From: Gordionus sp. m RMFG-2023
Taxonomy: Eukaryota; Nematomorpha; Gordioida; Chordodea; Parachordodidae
NCBI RefSeq assembly: GCF_954871325.1
Contig: NC_088776.1
Span: 21,247,508 to 21,311,507 of the forward strand
Direction: 5' to 3'
DNA length: 64,000 bases
Part shown: positions 11,150-24,710 of the stretch, in pieces
Numbering within the stretch: the stretch's first letter is position 1
How the letters are laid out: the number at the start of each line of letters is the position of its first letter
Program-made: the position numbers and the translations under genes
Notes under the pieces: generated by a model
Database searches by the model: none
What the model was told of the DNA's origin: nothing
Seen by the model: the letters and a program-made list of their open reading frames with translations, nothing else

Positions 11150-12860
11150 AAAGAACAAGAAGAATTATCAATATCTAATAAAAGACGAAATTCAGCAAAA
11201 ATCTGGGAATTTTATACTACTTGTGATAATAAAAAAAAGGCAATTTGTAATAAATGTAAAAAAAAAAATCTCTTCCCAATTTTGGAAACTCAGGATTATG
11301 GACACATCTTAAATCCATCCACCCAACATTATATAAGAAATGTGAGCAAATAAATATTGGCAGTAAAAAAATTAAGACAATAAAATCATTTTTACTTAAT
11401 AATATAAATAATAAAGCTAATTTAAATAATTTAATTATAAACTTTTTCATTCAAAATAATTTAGCCTTTTCAATAGTTGAGGATATCACTTTTAAAAATT
11501 TAATAGCAGATTGTAACCCTTCACTAACATTAGTTTCTAGAAAAACACTAAAAATAGAAATTATGAAACATTATCATAGTTCTTTTATCAATTTAAAATC
11601 TGTACTTTCTAACATTACATCTAAATTTTCCTTAACAATGGACATTTGGTCCTCTCCAAATAAAATACCCTTTATGGGCATAACAATTCATTGTATTGAT
11701 AATGATTTTAAATTAAATAATCATTTATTAGATTTTATTCCTTTTAGATCAGCACATAATTAAATTAATATTTTTAATTCTGTATTAAAAGTAAAATTTG
11801 AAATTGATTTTTTTTTGCATTACATTAGACAATGCAAGTAATAATTTAGCATTTCTAAAAATTTTAAAACAAAAAGATAATTTTGATAATGTGTGCAAAT
11901 GCTTTTGCCATATTATACATTTGGCTGTCATGGCTGCATGAAATTTTTTAAAAATTTTTAAACTTTCTATATCTAAATTTAATAAACTCGAAAAAATATA
12001 TCTTGAAAAAAATCCACACTTAAAATTTCCTCACAATTTTGGATATACCAACACGTTGGAATTCAACATACCAAATGCTTGAAAGGGCAATATTGCTCAA
12101 ACCCTATTTGACAACATATACCAATCATTTACAAAATACCAATCAAGAAAATTATATTAGTGCCTTTATATTAGTGCCTTAGCCTGGAGTAATATAGAAA
12201 TATACCGAGAATTTCTGGAACCATTTAATTTTGCTACAGAGATGGCCTCATGTGCTAATACTCCATCAATTTCAACAATTATTCCTTTATATTCCAGTAT
12301 TTTTGAGCATGTGGAGAGTTATAATAATAATCCTAATGCTATTTTAAAGACAGCTTCTTTAGCTGCCTTAACAAAACTTAATAAATACTATAATTTTAAT
12401 AAATACCTCTTTATTATTTCAATAATAATTGACCCAAGATTTAAACTATCAAGTCATTTATTAAAGCATAATAATATGGAAAATCTTATTGGATATCTTA
12501 CTAATGAATACAATATTTATAAAATAAATAATAACAATTCAGCGGAACTTACAAATGAAGCACAAAATAACAAAAAATTATCCTTTTATGACAAAATTTA
12601 TCAGGTGAAACCTCATAATAATAACAACTTAGAAATGAGTAAATACGTAGATGAAGCCACAATTTCCAATGATACAAATCCATTAGATTGGTGGAAATTA
12701 AATAAAAATAGATATCCAGTATTATCAAAAATTGCCAGAGATTATCTAGCAATTCCGGCCACCTCATCTAGGACGGTATCTTATAACAGACCAACGTTGT
12801 TCACTAGATGAGCATACTATACAACAAGCTTGCCTGTGCCTAAAGATGCGCATGCAAGAT
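11150..12860 (+). pseudogene. hAT transposase relic (BED finger, catalytic region, dimerisation domain)
   Basis: In order: a BED-like CxxC finger (ICNKCKKK, about 11240) with LWTHLKSIHP; KLSLTMDIW-type block SKFSLTMDIWSS (about 11620); and near 12680-12800 the C-terminal block NPLDWWKLNKNRYPVLSKIARDYLAIPATSS, all typical of hAT enzymes. Reading frames are broken at several places and the sequence after IPATSS departs from the family. The largest open piece is 12242-12811. Confidence 0.75.
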
Positions 12861-13401
12861 TCTTCTTAAATACATAAAATTATTTCCTCCTATATTAAAA
12901 TTATATCATTCTTTTGCATTCTATTTTGTATAAATAGACAGTTATGTTACATTTTTAGTTTACTTATTTTGCTATGTTCTTTGTGATAAATAAAATGGTT
13001 CAAAATCAAAACGTTTATTATTGTTGATACAAAAAATACATGATTAAATCAAAATTTTTTATATTCACATAATAATAAATTCCTAGTTTAAGAATTTGAA
13101 TTCAGTAAAATTTTGATAGTTGGTTCTTAGCCCTGATTTTATGGTATCATGATTTTTTTTCCCATGTTTATTTAAAATTAGAAATTAAGGGTTTTATAAC
13201 CACTATTTCTATTCTTTTAATTAGTAATTTGAATTTAAACCAATACCAATATAAACCAATAGATACCAATATAAACCAATTAAATAGCAATACCAATACA
13301 AGAAATAGAAAATATTGTTTAAACCAATACCAATATTTTAGACCCAATACCAATACAATATTTTGTTAATATTGACTTTTTACTATTGGTTCCCAGCCCT
13401 A

Positions 13402-15570
13402 GTAATAAGGAACCCGTTTGTTATTTGAGATAAGGCAACGCTAACGTTTCTCGTTATTTAAATATATTGCTTGGAACTTCACCTAAATTTATCCAAATGC
13501 ACCATTCGACTACAGGTGGAGGCTGTAGAAACTCGGAAAATCACAAAATACAGCTCTATCGATCTTTCTTATTCATTCATATACCCATGGTTTGCTCCAA
13601 TCTTAACACTTTCGACAGCAAAGTTCAACGCTTTTATATAAAATTTGGGGGACGGATTAGTGGCTGATAAGCCTACTATTTTTACGACAAAGGCTTGCTA
13701 CCGCGATTATTAGCTCTGCCTAAGCTTTATTTCTTCCATAGCAATCCTCCATGCATCCTTATACTTACTTACCTTCTCCCAGTGGCGTCGCTAGGGGGGG
13801 GGCGCAGGGGTTCGAGCCCCCTGAAAAATTTGAATAGCCCCCTGAAGCAAAAAAATTTTTTTTTAATAGCTCCTTAATATCCCCTTGAACTAAGAATAAA
13901 TTTTTTTGATTGCCCACTGAATGATTTCTTTTATAATTCCATTAAGTAATATATAGATATAATTTTATTATTTAGAAATTAATAAGACTATTTAAATTTT
14001 TATTAAATGAATATTATTTTAATTATTAGATTAGATTAATACATATAAATTATATTTTCACTATGTCAGCTAGCAATCAAATTCTGCAAAAATATAATAT
14101 CAATAACTCACTAAATATTAATTTAGCTTTAACAGTTGAAGTTTATTTGACTTTTATTAATTAAATTATTATTTAACCCTAATTAAATAAATATAATCAT
14201 ATATTATTTGAAAAATAACAAATTTAATATTGTTAGCCTAGTTCAAAATGACTAATCAACTGTATATTTATTTTGAAATTACCTTAAAAATATTTTCAAG
14301 GTCCAAATAAGTATAAGAGATTTCTTTATAATAAGTAAGTAGACATATAGTTTTTAATCTCTACTATATACAGTTGTTTATAAAATATTAGATATAATGC
14401 CACTTTTATAGACGTATTTGACAGTTATATAATATATTACAGTTAATATTATAATAAATTTTACTAATAAATATAATAACAAATTGCATTCAAGGAATTA
14501 ACGCCATCTATTAATTTTTAAAATTAAACATTTTATTATTCATTCTGCAATAGATGTAATAAATTTTATATCTTTTCTTCTCTTTTTTATGTGTTTTTAG
14601 GAAAGCTATTTTTTTCTTTTTCGAGTCTTGTGTTAAATTTTTAATACAAGTATATTTTTGATTTAAACTATTTTTATTTTAAGATATAATATACCAAGGT
14701 GGTGCGACAATATATAAAATCTTAATTCTTTCATCATATCATTCTGGTCCTTATTTTATAGTTAGAAAATGTTTCTTTTCTAATATGGCATTGCCGTGTA
14801 ACCAGGCTTCAATATTTGCATAATTATTTCTTCCAAAGATTTTTAGTGTTTTTATTTTATCAATTTATCCGACATAATAAATTCTGATATTAGTTTACAT
14901 CGTGAGTGTCATGGCTATTACTGCCAAATTAACCAGCATCTATTATTTGTGTTGCTATGTAATTTAAGATTATTACTATAAAGGCTGAGAGCATATAATT
15001 GCATATTTTAGATAAACAATAATGGTCAACTGTGTAGTCGTTTATATATCATTTAAAATGGAAGATAATCTTTTAGAAATTTAATATCTCACAATAATTT
15101 TCTCGATTATTTATCTAGCTTCAATAATGTCATCTAAGAGGAAGCTCTAACCACCATATAGTTTTATGATTTGAATTGGTCGTTTATACTCTCTCCTACA
15201 AAAATTATTGATTTGGTTTAGGCCTATAAATTTTTCCTTTTTAGTCGATTCTATAAAACATTGTTTAAAATCGTTGCAGAGAATTATACTAGTTTGATAA
15301 CCTTTTGTCAATGTAAGTTGCTAAGAATTATATTATTGCATTATGTGATTTTTTATATGCCAGTTTATTTTTGCATAATATTAAATGACAAAATATGAGA
15401 ATCAGAATAATTGTTCAGAGTTAATAATTTTAAAAAAGTATAATATATTCATATAAAACCCGGCCGAAGGCCCGCAAATTGGGGGATATGGGGGGTGAAG
15501 TCCCCATAAAAAATTTTATAGTTGAGCCCCCTGAGATTGTGAAGGCTCTACCTTCTCCTTATTATCATTT
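13402..15570. other. Non-genic stretch with a C/G-rich repeat pair
   Basis: 13430-13780 is less AT-rich than its surroundings and open in short frames, but I recognise nothing in it. At 13782 there is GTGGCGTCGCTAGGGGGG with GAGCCCCCTGAAAAATTTGAATAGCCCCCTGA, and at about 15480-15535 a related GGGGG..GTGAAGTCCCC..GAGCCCCCTGA. This looks like one repeat family and may bound an insertion of about 1.75 kb, but no target duplication was found. The AT-rich middle shows no gene. Confidence 0.4.
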
Positions 15571-16289
15571 TAAGGGATGTTTTTAAAAATTTTATCCTTT
15601 TCTTCTCCATAATTATAATTATAATTTTATATTTATCATCTTTATAAATATTGTGTTAAAAAAAATATATTCTTTTCTTTTTTTATATATTAGTTATATT
15701 TACTTATATAAAGAAACAAAATCAAAATATTTATTTTTAAATATATTATGTATTTTATATTTTATATTTTTAATTTTATAAATAATTTAATTTAATTAAG
15801 TTCAACCACCAAAGTTCTTCATTTTTATTTTATTTGTTACTTATTTATTGTTTAATTTTACCCAATCAAAACTGTTAATCTAATTAATATTGCATCAATC
15901 AATTTATGTTAATTTTCAATTGTCATTCTCTAATATTATCATTTATTTAATAAAAAAAATATTTCAATAGTACTTATTTGTTCATATGAAGATAATTTAA
16001 TTCTATCCTGTCCATAGTAAAAACTTTTTTAAACCAATATAGAAAGTTTAGGGCACTAGATCTACACTTTTTAAGTGTAGATTGTTTTCTAATTCATATA
16101 TTTCAATCTTGAGAAAAGATCTTGACAAATGCTATCAAAATTAGACTTGATTTATTTTAATAACTCACATACCCAATTATGAGAGAGATAAAAAAAAATT
16201 GATTAGGATGAGAATGAAGATACTTGTGATGATCTAATAAGCTGAGAATAGAGATCTTTAAATATTTTTAATAAATTCTCCCTTAAATA

Positions 16290-16410
16290 TTTTATTTGTA
16301 TATAATACAACCCTCCTATCCTCTGTGCCAATTGAACAAATGTTTAGCACAGCTCTAAGCGTTCTTGTTTATCGGATCAAAATTTTGAAAATTGTTGAAA
16401 TAAAAAATTA
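16290..16410 (+). pseudogene. Short hAT C-terminal fragment
   Basis: Plus-strand reading SSVPIEQMFSTALSV fits the S.VPIERMFSTA block of hAT dimerisation domains. The pieces around it (16050-16290) are coding-like but full of stops. Nothing else is preserved. Confidence 0.45.
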
Positions 16411-16639
16411 TTACAAAAAGATTTTATTTTACAAAATATTATTTTTGATTTTATTTTTATCATCTATGGAAAAAAATGAAAAAAAATTTTCATATAATAT
16501 TTCGTATTTTTAAACGTTTTAATTATTTAAATAGCTAGTAACGCGTTTATTTTTTAATAAAGTATGGTAATGTGTTCCTTTTTTTCAAACGTACTGAGTA
16601 TCACCTTTCTTTTTTGAAGTAACGTTTACAGCGCTATTT

Positions 16640-17129
16640 TTTATAACCTCTGAAAATTTCCGATAATATCTTTTACATGAGCGAGGTAAGGGAAGGGGGG
16701 GGGGGGGTAGGAACAGTTTGCATACAATTTTTTTTCAGGGGGTAGAGTATTTTGGTGAGCTATCTATTAAATTTGGAGATAAAATAGGACAAAATATATT
16801 ACTGCAATTAACACTATTATTATAAACCTATTATGATATAATGATATTGCTGATCATCGACCAAATCTCTATATTGCAAAAATCATAGACATTATTTTCC
16901 AATTAAAACTTTTAGCTATTCTTTTAAATGTAATTTGAAAGAGTTAACTCATAATTCTATAATAATGCATTTATTTTAAATGAGGGAGTTTTCAATTGAA
17001 TTCATAATCTAAAAAATAACTCCATCCAATTCACAATATTTTGATAGTTGGTAGTAGAGATAAAATAATTGAAGGTTGTAATTAATAATGGAAAAACATT
17101 GCCGCAAAAATTCTGTCACGTAGACGCTG
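16640..17129. repeat. Diverged copy of the 9657-10180 MITE
   Basis: Shares TACATGAGCG followed by a G-run and TAGGAACAGTTTGCAT, the inverted form of the right half of the 9657 copy, and ends with CACGTAGACGCTG at 17129. The left terminus is eroded and no duplication is evident. Confidence 0.55.
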
Positions 17130-20100
17130 CAAATAGCGATGAATTACAATGTGGTGAATAACAAATGGTAATAGACCACATATTATGAGGAGTCAGCATA
17201 TAATATAATAGAGATTTTGGGGCTTGGCTAAGGATTGGTTTAAAATAATTCTATATATTGCCATTATTTATTAATTTGTAAGTGTATTTCATTTTAAGTG
17301 ACTAAAAAGATTAAGAAGTTTGAGGATTTATTAAGAAATAAAGCAGGAAAATATTTTAATATTTAAAATAATCATAAGCGAATCACAAAATAATGCTAAT
17401 ATTGTTCGATAGACCGATTGGTAATTTTCAAAATCGTAGAATCTTAAGAATAACTAGGATATAAATTTATTTAAATAATAATAAAATTAGAGACAGCCCG
17501 GTCCATCTTATATGATAGTGAATTACTTATTGTTTTAAATCACAAATAATGGAGAGTAACAAATGATGATGGATCACAGACTGTGTGAGGTTGTTAAAAA
17601 TCATAATTTGATAAGGTAAAAATAAAATGTTTTTGGTGCGATCAAGTGTAATATTTAAATGAAAACGAAAAATTATTATTCAAATTAAATTAATTATAAT
17701 GATATTATTTAAGATTACAGACCATGTAAATGATTATTAGAGAAAGGATATGTAATTGAGATTTTGTGAATATCATACCACTTTCTAAATTTTGGAATTT
17801 TATTTAATTTACCCCTTTTTCTTATAAACATTTTATTTTTCGCTTATAATTTCTTAATTTTTAATCTTTTTATTTGTTGTTACTTTTTCCTTTTATGTTA
17901 ATTTATTTTAATAAAATAATTAGAATTTATACTATGTATTTTATTTATAGGCTCTGATACTCAACTTATCACAGCAAGTTATATCATGAAATAATTTTCC
18001 TAAGTATTTTTGCAGAAACCAATTTACTATCCATTAAGTATCTCTTTGCTTTAACAAGGAAAGGCGAAGTACCTCAACACCCTAAACAAATTTTATACAT
18101 TTTTGATTAGTTTCTAAACATGTCTCTTTCGTTTAACTTTAATATATAATTCATTTTTGAGTATTTTGATCTGATTTTTACTGTTTTCGATATCTTTCTA
18201 TTTTTTTTTTGCATTTTATAATTTATATATAATTTGTGACTAATCAGGATATATCTAAATTATTTCCCGACTTATATTTCCAATTTTTGAGTTTCATTTA
18301 TGATTATCTTAATTTAAACTTATTATTTCTCCCTTTGTTCTAATTTTATACCCCCTGTTGAATTAGTTTCTCGTAAAAGCATTTAAAAAAAGCCAACTTC
18401 TTGATTTATAATTATTGTCAACCATGATCCCCTCTTTTATAATCAAAATCTGGAACCAAGGTTCGAATTCTATATCCCAATTCCCCAAAGAGTTAAATTT
18501 ACCTAGATGATGCAAGCATTTCCTAGACTTTTTAAGATTTTATTCCACATTCCTTTAGCTAATTTCAGAGATTTGTTACATAAAGATTTGCCATCAAAGT
18601 CTCCTAATGAACTATTTTCAGGATTCCTCCTTTTCTAACTATTATAAATTTGTTTTCGTTTTATTTTGGCACTTTGTTAAGAAAATGAATTGCGGAATAA
18701 AGGTGCTAAAACAAGCTGAGAAAATTATTTTTACATTTAGAAAACTTTACTCCCTGGGAATAAATATGTCAATCTAGGTTCCCGATTTTTGGGACCACGA
18801 AATATGTGGACAGTAATAATCAGTCAAGAAGATTGATTATATAATCTTAGTATGCCTAAAGTTTTCTACTAAGATGTTTTCACGAAAATCGAATTTAACT
18901 TATGTAATCTAAGCTTTGTTAGTGCCAAACTTATACGATGAATTAGGTATGCCTACATGTTTTGTATCATACAGAAAAAATTGGTGTTGTTAAATAAAGA
19001 GTTACCAGTAATTAACTATAGCTAGTTACATTTTTTGAAATTTAAAGACAAAAAATATTATGTTATTCAATATCTTTTAATGTTGATTTAATTTAAAATT
19101 ACTATTAACCAAATATGCCTCACTTATATAAAGCGCTCTATAGAACGCTTGTTTAACTTACTCGCATACCATTTAGTCACCAATTATAAAAATAGCGCCT
19201 AATATTTTTGAAGAATAAATATTAAATTGAGTTTAGATATTTTCGTTGCAAATACATATCAAATTATGATACTTTATCAGTGCATATAATTGTTAAATCG
19301 TAAAATTATTTCGTAAATAAAAAAATTATATTAAAAATAATGAATTGTATAAATATAAATAGTAATTAGCAATGTAACTATTGTAAATTGTATTAAAAAA
19401 TATATAAGTAAATTTTACTAATTACTTTTCATTTCAAAAATAACTTTTAATAACATTGAAATATAAGTAATAAAATAAACATACAACTTAAAAAAGTATG
19501 AATTTATTTGTGGAGAAATTAGGAGAAATCAAATAAAATCCTGTGAGAGGATTGGGTAGGGGAGAGGGAAGTAAGCCAAAAGGGGAAAAAATACATTTAA
19601 ATTAAAAATATTATTAAAAAAACTCAATTGGAAATACAAGATCAGTCAGAAATTAAGATATATCCGGTTAAATATCTTGAAATACTCCAAAATGAGTGTA
19701 AAAATACAAAATTAGATAAAAATTAAGTTTCAAAGATAATAAAATATTATAAGAAAATATAAATAACTGAAAACAGTCAGATTAAAATTTAAAAAAATAT
19801 AAAACACTCATAATAGGCAGAGAAATACAAATGTAAATGAGGAAAATTAAGTTTAAAAAATCAAAATCGTGATAGGTTGAAAAAATGTTAGCCAAAATCG
19901 GGTAATACTACAAAGGTTACCAAATATGAACAAAAATCAAATAGGGAGAAAAAGAGTCATCAATGACCATCGTTCACAATAATTATATCATATCATTGAC
20001 TTGCATCAATATATTGGTAAATCGGTTTATATTAATGCTGCTGAATTTTAATATATTCAGTTGCTTATGAATCTTATTATTTTAAATATTATCATTTTTT

Positions 20101-20821
20101 GCTCCATTTATTTGGGATTTTTTTAAAAATATCACTATCACCAATTATTTTTTAAAAACTATAAATCAATACAAATATCGGAATCGGTCTATTGTGGTAA
20201 ATATCGAAATCGGTATAAGCATAAAAGGGTTGATTGGTAAAGCCCCAATTAATCGAAAATATTCCATTACCGATAATCTGATCACTTAATTTGTAAATTT
20301 TTATGAAATTGATCTGCCTTATTTTTATTGCATGTTTTATTTACCTTAGACTTACTAAAAAATTGTTATAAATATAATATATTACACTGCATGATATGTA
20401 AATTTTTTCTTATGTAATTTACTAGATGTATTATAATGAGGTAAAGTCATCTTAGGAGGGGAGGGGAGCATGACGTGATATTTTAATAGAATGTGAAAGG
20501 GGCAGGCACTGGTGTATCTAGAATCACATTTTACCGTTCAAAAATGATTAATAAATAAAAAGGAAATCCAATCACCCTAAAAATTATTTTTTCAGAACCC
20601 ATTAAATTCCCACCGTACCTTAATGCTTAGGCATGTAAAGTTGAGAAATATATTTTTTATTTATCCATTTATAATATCGCGGCCCAAATAATGTGGATAC
20701 GTTTCTAAAGTAGTGCTATAAATTTTAATGGAAAAAAATATATAAAAAGTGAAAAATTATTATAATATATTTATGGATATACAAATATATATATATATTC
20801 ATAAAATAATAAAAGATTTCT
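17130..20821. other. Long AT-rich interval without an identifiable gene
   Basis: No recognisable gene. Two coding-like plus-strand scraps stand out: about 18020-18113 after a TTTTTGCAG acceptor-like site (SIKYLFALTRKGEVPQHPKQ), and about 18415-18637 (NHDPLFYNQNLEPRFEFYI, then a stop, then MMQAFPRLFKILFHIP). I do not recognise either. About 20150-20280 has MITE-like ATCGGAATCGGT repeats, and 20450-20530 a G-rich patch. Confidence 0.4.
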
Positions 20822-22098
20822 TCAAGTCACAGAAGTGACTGTGTTAATATTGTTTTGAAATAGAGAATCCAACATTAAAAAGCTTTCAGTATAACGATTA
20901 TCATCTATATCCGCCTGTTTCACCCATTTTGATCTAACAGCTTTCCAGATGTCCATATGATGGGATATGCTCGGAACTAAATTTTCATTTTTTGATTCGA
21001 GTTGTTTCTTAAGTAGAATTATAATGGATAGAAATCATGAGTAAATATTAAAGTATATATAAATATATACCTCTAAAGTTTGATTTTGTTTTATCATCTT
21101 GTCGGCAAGTTCTTGCCTTTCCTCTTTAGATAGCGCAAGTGCAATCCTAGGATGCCTATTTAATCCTTTTCCACCTGAAATAGGAAGTGGGGCAGGGAGG
21201 CTGGTGACTTGTTCATCTGAAAATGTTTCAGTGGTTTCTATGGCTAGAAAATCATTCCGGAAAGCAGATCTATTAAATTTCCCATTTACCCACGTTCTAC
21301 AAAGAGAATACAAGGAAGCGTGCTGCTGGTCCTCTTGAGTAATATTATCGGGGACGTTTCGAAAATATTTATCTTCTGAGTTAAATATAAAATTTAAAAG
21401 CAATCTTCTCTGAATAACCATTCATATATTAGTATATTATACTATAGGTATAGATAGAAATAATTTATTGGTTTCTTTACCCTAGGCCCTTGCCAAATTG
21501 AAATATGATTAGTGATTAATTTACTATAAAAATATCAGATAATATTATATAAATGAACATCGAATGTACAAAATAAAAACTAACTCATAGATAGTGGGGA
21601 TAACAATTTCTGTTCGCACTTATTAGCTTGAACGTTATTTCTGGCGGGCTTAGGGCAATCAGCCTGTTTTTTGAAGTAAGAAGGGCGAGGGGAAGTGGTT
21701 GAAGAGACGATTCCTAATATTCCCATAGCCACCATATCTGAGCAAGAAAATTTTCCGTCTCCTAACACTGATATAGGTAACAATTGGCCTATCCCTTGCC
21801 CCGATTTATGGTTATCACGCTCTGATACGGGTCCTGTCTCGGACCCGATAGCCTTAACATGTTTATGCTTAGCAGATGTAATGCCTATATCCAGACTATC
21901 TAAAAGTCTCGCGGAATGATTAGAACTCGAAAACCTTTTACCCACTATAAGGTTTTCATCTACTTCTGACTTAGATTTCGTACTTGCTGTTATCGAGGAT
22001 TGATTGTCGTCAACAAGTTTTTTACGCTTCTTGTGAGTGGAATCGGGAGTCTTAAAAGGGCTCCTCTTAAACGGAAAATATGTGAGGTATTCATCGCT
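20822..22098 (-). CDS. LIN37: LIN37-like protein (MuvB/DREAM subunit), partial exon model
   Basis: LIN37 is a core MuvB subunit that, with RB-family/E2F or MYB, controls cell-cycle genes in the nucleus. Exons on the minus strand: about 22098 to about 21584, 21409-21071, and 21007-20822 (TGA at 20824-20822). The 21071/21007 junction is clean GT-AG, phase 0. Evidence for the family: ASLYSLCRTWVNG in the middle exon matches the LYPICRAW block, and the last exon reads MDIWKAVRSKWVKQ...DDNRYTESFLML, matching the C-terminal RWK..RQRWKEA..RYSES. The first exon has the basic run FKTPDSTHKKRKKL. The join between the first two exons is unresolved: the obvious donor phases disagree, and a small extra exon may lie at about 21440-21500. 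N-terminal exons upstream are not identified. Confidence 0.65.
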
Positions 22099-23104
22099 CT
22101 TTTAATTTTTTGATTAGATATATATTGAAAATATAAATCGATAGAAAAACATTCATAATTTTATACGCAATTATTTTTGAACCCATTTCTTTAATTACAT
22201 AATTATACCTCCCCCCTTTCTTTACGTTTTTGAAAAAAAAATATAATTAATAAAATTTTATTTTATTGTAGATAACTTTTATAAATTCGTGTTACACTTA
22301 TATATGTGTTTAAAGCTATTTAGGGTTGGAAAGTAACGTAAATAAAGTATCAAACACTTTTAAGTTCGAAAGTATTTGGTATTTTAAACTAAATAATAGA
22401 GTATTTTAAATTTATTACGATTTCATACAAATACAAATATGCTATTTTTATTTTAAATATAAAAATTTATTTATTTATACATTATATTTGAGATCCAAGT
22501 TAGTGAAAAAAATAAAATTTTATTCGTTTAATCCCACTTTATTTTTAAAATGAGTATTTACAAAAGCGAAACCGAAGATATAAATTTTTTTGAAGATAAT
22601 GATATGAACTAATGAAGATATAGATTTCATTTCCACTGAGTTTTTTTATCATTAAGCTATTATGTTTATAATATAAGTAGAGAATTTGTAATACTAGCAA
22701 CATCCACATCTTCTACATGTCATTTAACAATTTTAAAAACCTTTTTAGCGGCTCTCGCTTCTTAACTCAAAAAGAAAATAAGATAATGGACTAGGCAAAT
22801 ATTCCATTTTCTTATGTTGATGAAGGCAATTATATTAGTTTTGAAAATTTATAAAATGTTAACTGGGGTTGTGCCGATCCACAAATTTTTCACCAATCCG
22901 AATCCGATACTACTAAAAAACCGATCTGATATTTATATTGATTTTTATTTACTATCTATCTTTGTATCAATGTCATAAATATATATATATATTCTACTTT
23001 AAAAAAACCAAATGACTTTCACGAATGATTAAGTATATTTTATTTTTTTTAATTTTTCATAAGTTAATATTCTCATTTAAAATATTTGCAATGGTTGAAT
23101 GTAG

Positions 23105-23310
23105 TGTGTTAAATAGCTCCATTTAACTGATTTTTAAAAAGAACCAAATCCAAATTTTAACTAAAATTGCCTCCAAATTTCGCCAATAGATTCAAACTTT
23201 CTGATATCTATAGGGAAAATCAATAAGGTTTGGTAATTTAGTCTTGGCCAAAATTTAGAGTTAATCGTTTTTAAAATTGGTTAAATCGAGCTTTTATCAA
23301 CACTTACTGA
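23105..23310. repeat. MITE related to the 4973-5185 family
   Basis: Ends GTGTGTTAAATAGCTCC and GAGCTTTTATCAACACTTA are inverted copies like those at 4973-5185. TGAATG lies on both sides, suggesting an eroded target duplication. No coding capacity. Confidence 0.5.
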
Positions 23311-23859
23311 ATGTGACTCGTTAGATATTTTAAAATTCTTTTCTTTTTGCATATAATATAACAAAAAATAGTGTAAAATTTTATATTATTATTTAAACAT
23401 TATAACAAATAAATTGTATATTAATTTCTTTCATTAATTCATTATTATGAAATCATTTATAAAATAAAAAAAATTATGATGATATATTCAATTATAAAAT
23501 AACCAAAATAAAAAATATCGGACCGGTTTTTAAAAAAAGATAGGCCCGATGCCAGGCCTTCTTTTGCATATTTCCTGTATTTATAATGTTTGATTACGGC
23601 AGATAAAAACAAAACTAAAAAGTTTCGATGCCAAAATTTTCGAAAATGTTTAATAATAAAGTTACAAGATTTTTTGAATGTTAGATAAATCAATATTGGA
23701 AGGTAGATAATTCATTTTTTGGTGAAATAATTTATTGCATTTTACATGAATCAGTACATCATATTTAACACACTTATATATCGTATTTATCTTGCATCAT
23801 TTGCAACGATCTTGATGATTAGCTTTAATTGACATATGACTTATCTCTATCTCTCAGAT

Positions 23860-24710
23860 TGAATCCATTGGCCATCTGGATGGGCCAGGAAAACATTGCT
23901 TTTCAGGTCCATTTCCTATTATAGATGGCACAATAAATCTGAATAGAATATTCCCACCAGAAGAAATATGTATTCTCCAAGCGGCTGCAACACATAAATT
24001 GAGAAAGTTAGAGAATAGACACCATCACCATAGATGTGCAGTATGATAATCACCTAAAATTTTATCCAATAGATCAACTCATCCCATATGTTGATAATAT
24101 GAGGTAATCATATTTGGTCAATCGATATTAATATTTACCTTTTGTTTAGAACTCCATCGCTTGACTTTAATTAGAGGATATATTCCTTAATGATTGCACA
24201 CCACCGCTACTAGTCAATCATCATTCCAATAACAAAAAATTATCTTTTTATCGCTGAAGATTTTATAAGATATTCTTTCTTCATTAATTTTTGATCCAAT
24301 GAACATTTTTTGGTTTAATTTATGCGGATTAATCCTGTACAATTTTTCTTTTATATTTCAATATAAATTGTGGAGTTAAAAAAATTATCGAAGAATAGTG
24401 CATGTTCTTCAACGTTATAAATAATATTAATTTTTTCACCACACCAAGAGGACAAATTTCATTGTTATCATTCCCAGTATAAATAACGGCTTTTCTCGCA
24501 TGTACATCTTTAAAGTTTGGTTTCCATAATAAGGAATTTGGTCATCTAGCCAAACTTATATTTTATCTGTATACCTAAAATTTTTACAGATTTCAACGAT
24601 TAATATCCAAAAAGTATAACTTTCTTTGTCAGTTTTATCGATATCAAAATTGTTGGACAGGTATAAATATCGTTTCATTTACTGAAAACAATTTCTACAA
24701 ATTTTTTTGA
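23860..24710 (-). pseudogene. piggyBac-like transposase relic
   Basis: Minus-strand readings across frames give, in order, VWLDDQIPYYGNQTLKMYMREKP (about 24560-24490), which fits the catalytic D..IPY.GR...KQYM..KP block; pieces like GLIRIN.TKKCSL and FVIGMM; and WWCLFSNFLNLCVAAAWRIH (about 24030-23970), matching the W..LF...LD..V.NAW block near the piggyBac C-terminus. Many stops and frame changes. TTAA ends were not searched exhaustively. Confidence 0.6.

Larger units (their letters stand above)
7602..13401 (+). mobile_element. hAT transposon interrupted by a nested element
   Basis: Left end TAGGGGTGAGGCCAATA and right end TATTGGTTCCCAGCCCTA are imperfect inverted repeats of hAT type. The flanking octamers GTATTGAG (7594-7601) and GTAATAAG (13402-13409) agree at 6 of 8 bases, as expected for an old duplication. 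Just inside both ends are runs of AATACCAAT. After removing the nested 3.2-kb element (7658-10815) about 2.6 kb remains, enough for one hAT transposase, whose relic lies at about 11150-12860. Confidence 0.6.

Noticed and set aside
13800-13830. GGTTCGAGCCCC as a tRNA T-arm / B box
   Set aside because: No acceptor stem, anticodon arm or A box at proper spacing; it is part of a C/G-rich repeat. Similar B-box-like words at 18458, 44333 and 53855 also fail.
21099-21338. 79-codon plus-strand ORF (and 21695-21919)
   Set aside because: Antisense shadows of the LIN37-like exons, whose splice sites and motifs lie on the minus strand.
23866-24042. Plus-strand exon-like ORF (GHLDGPGKHCF...HHHH) after a CTCTCAG acceptor
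   Set aside because: The opposite strand reads as the conserved piggyBac WWCLFSNFLNLCVAAAW block in a series with other piggyBac pieces, so the plus-strand frame is a shadow.
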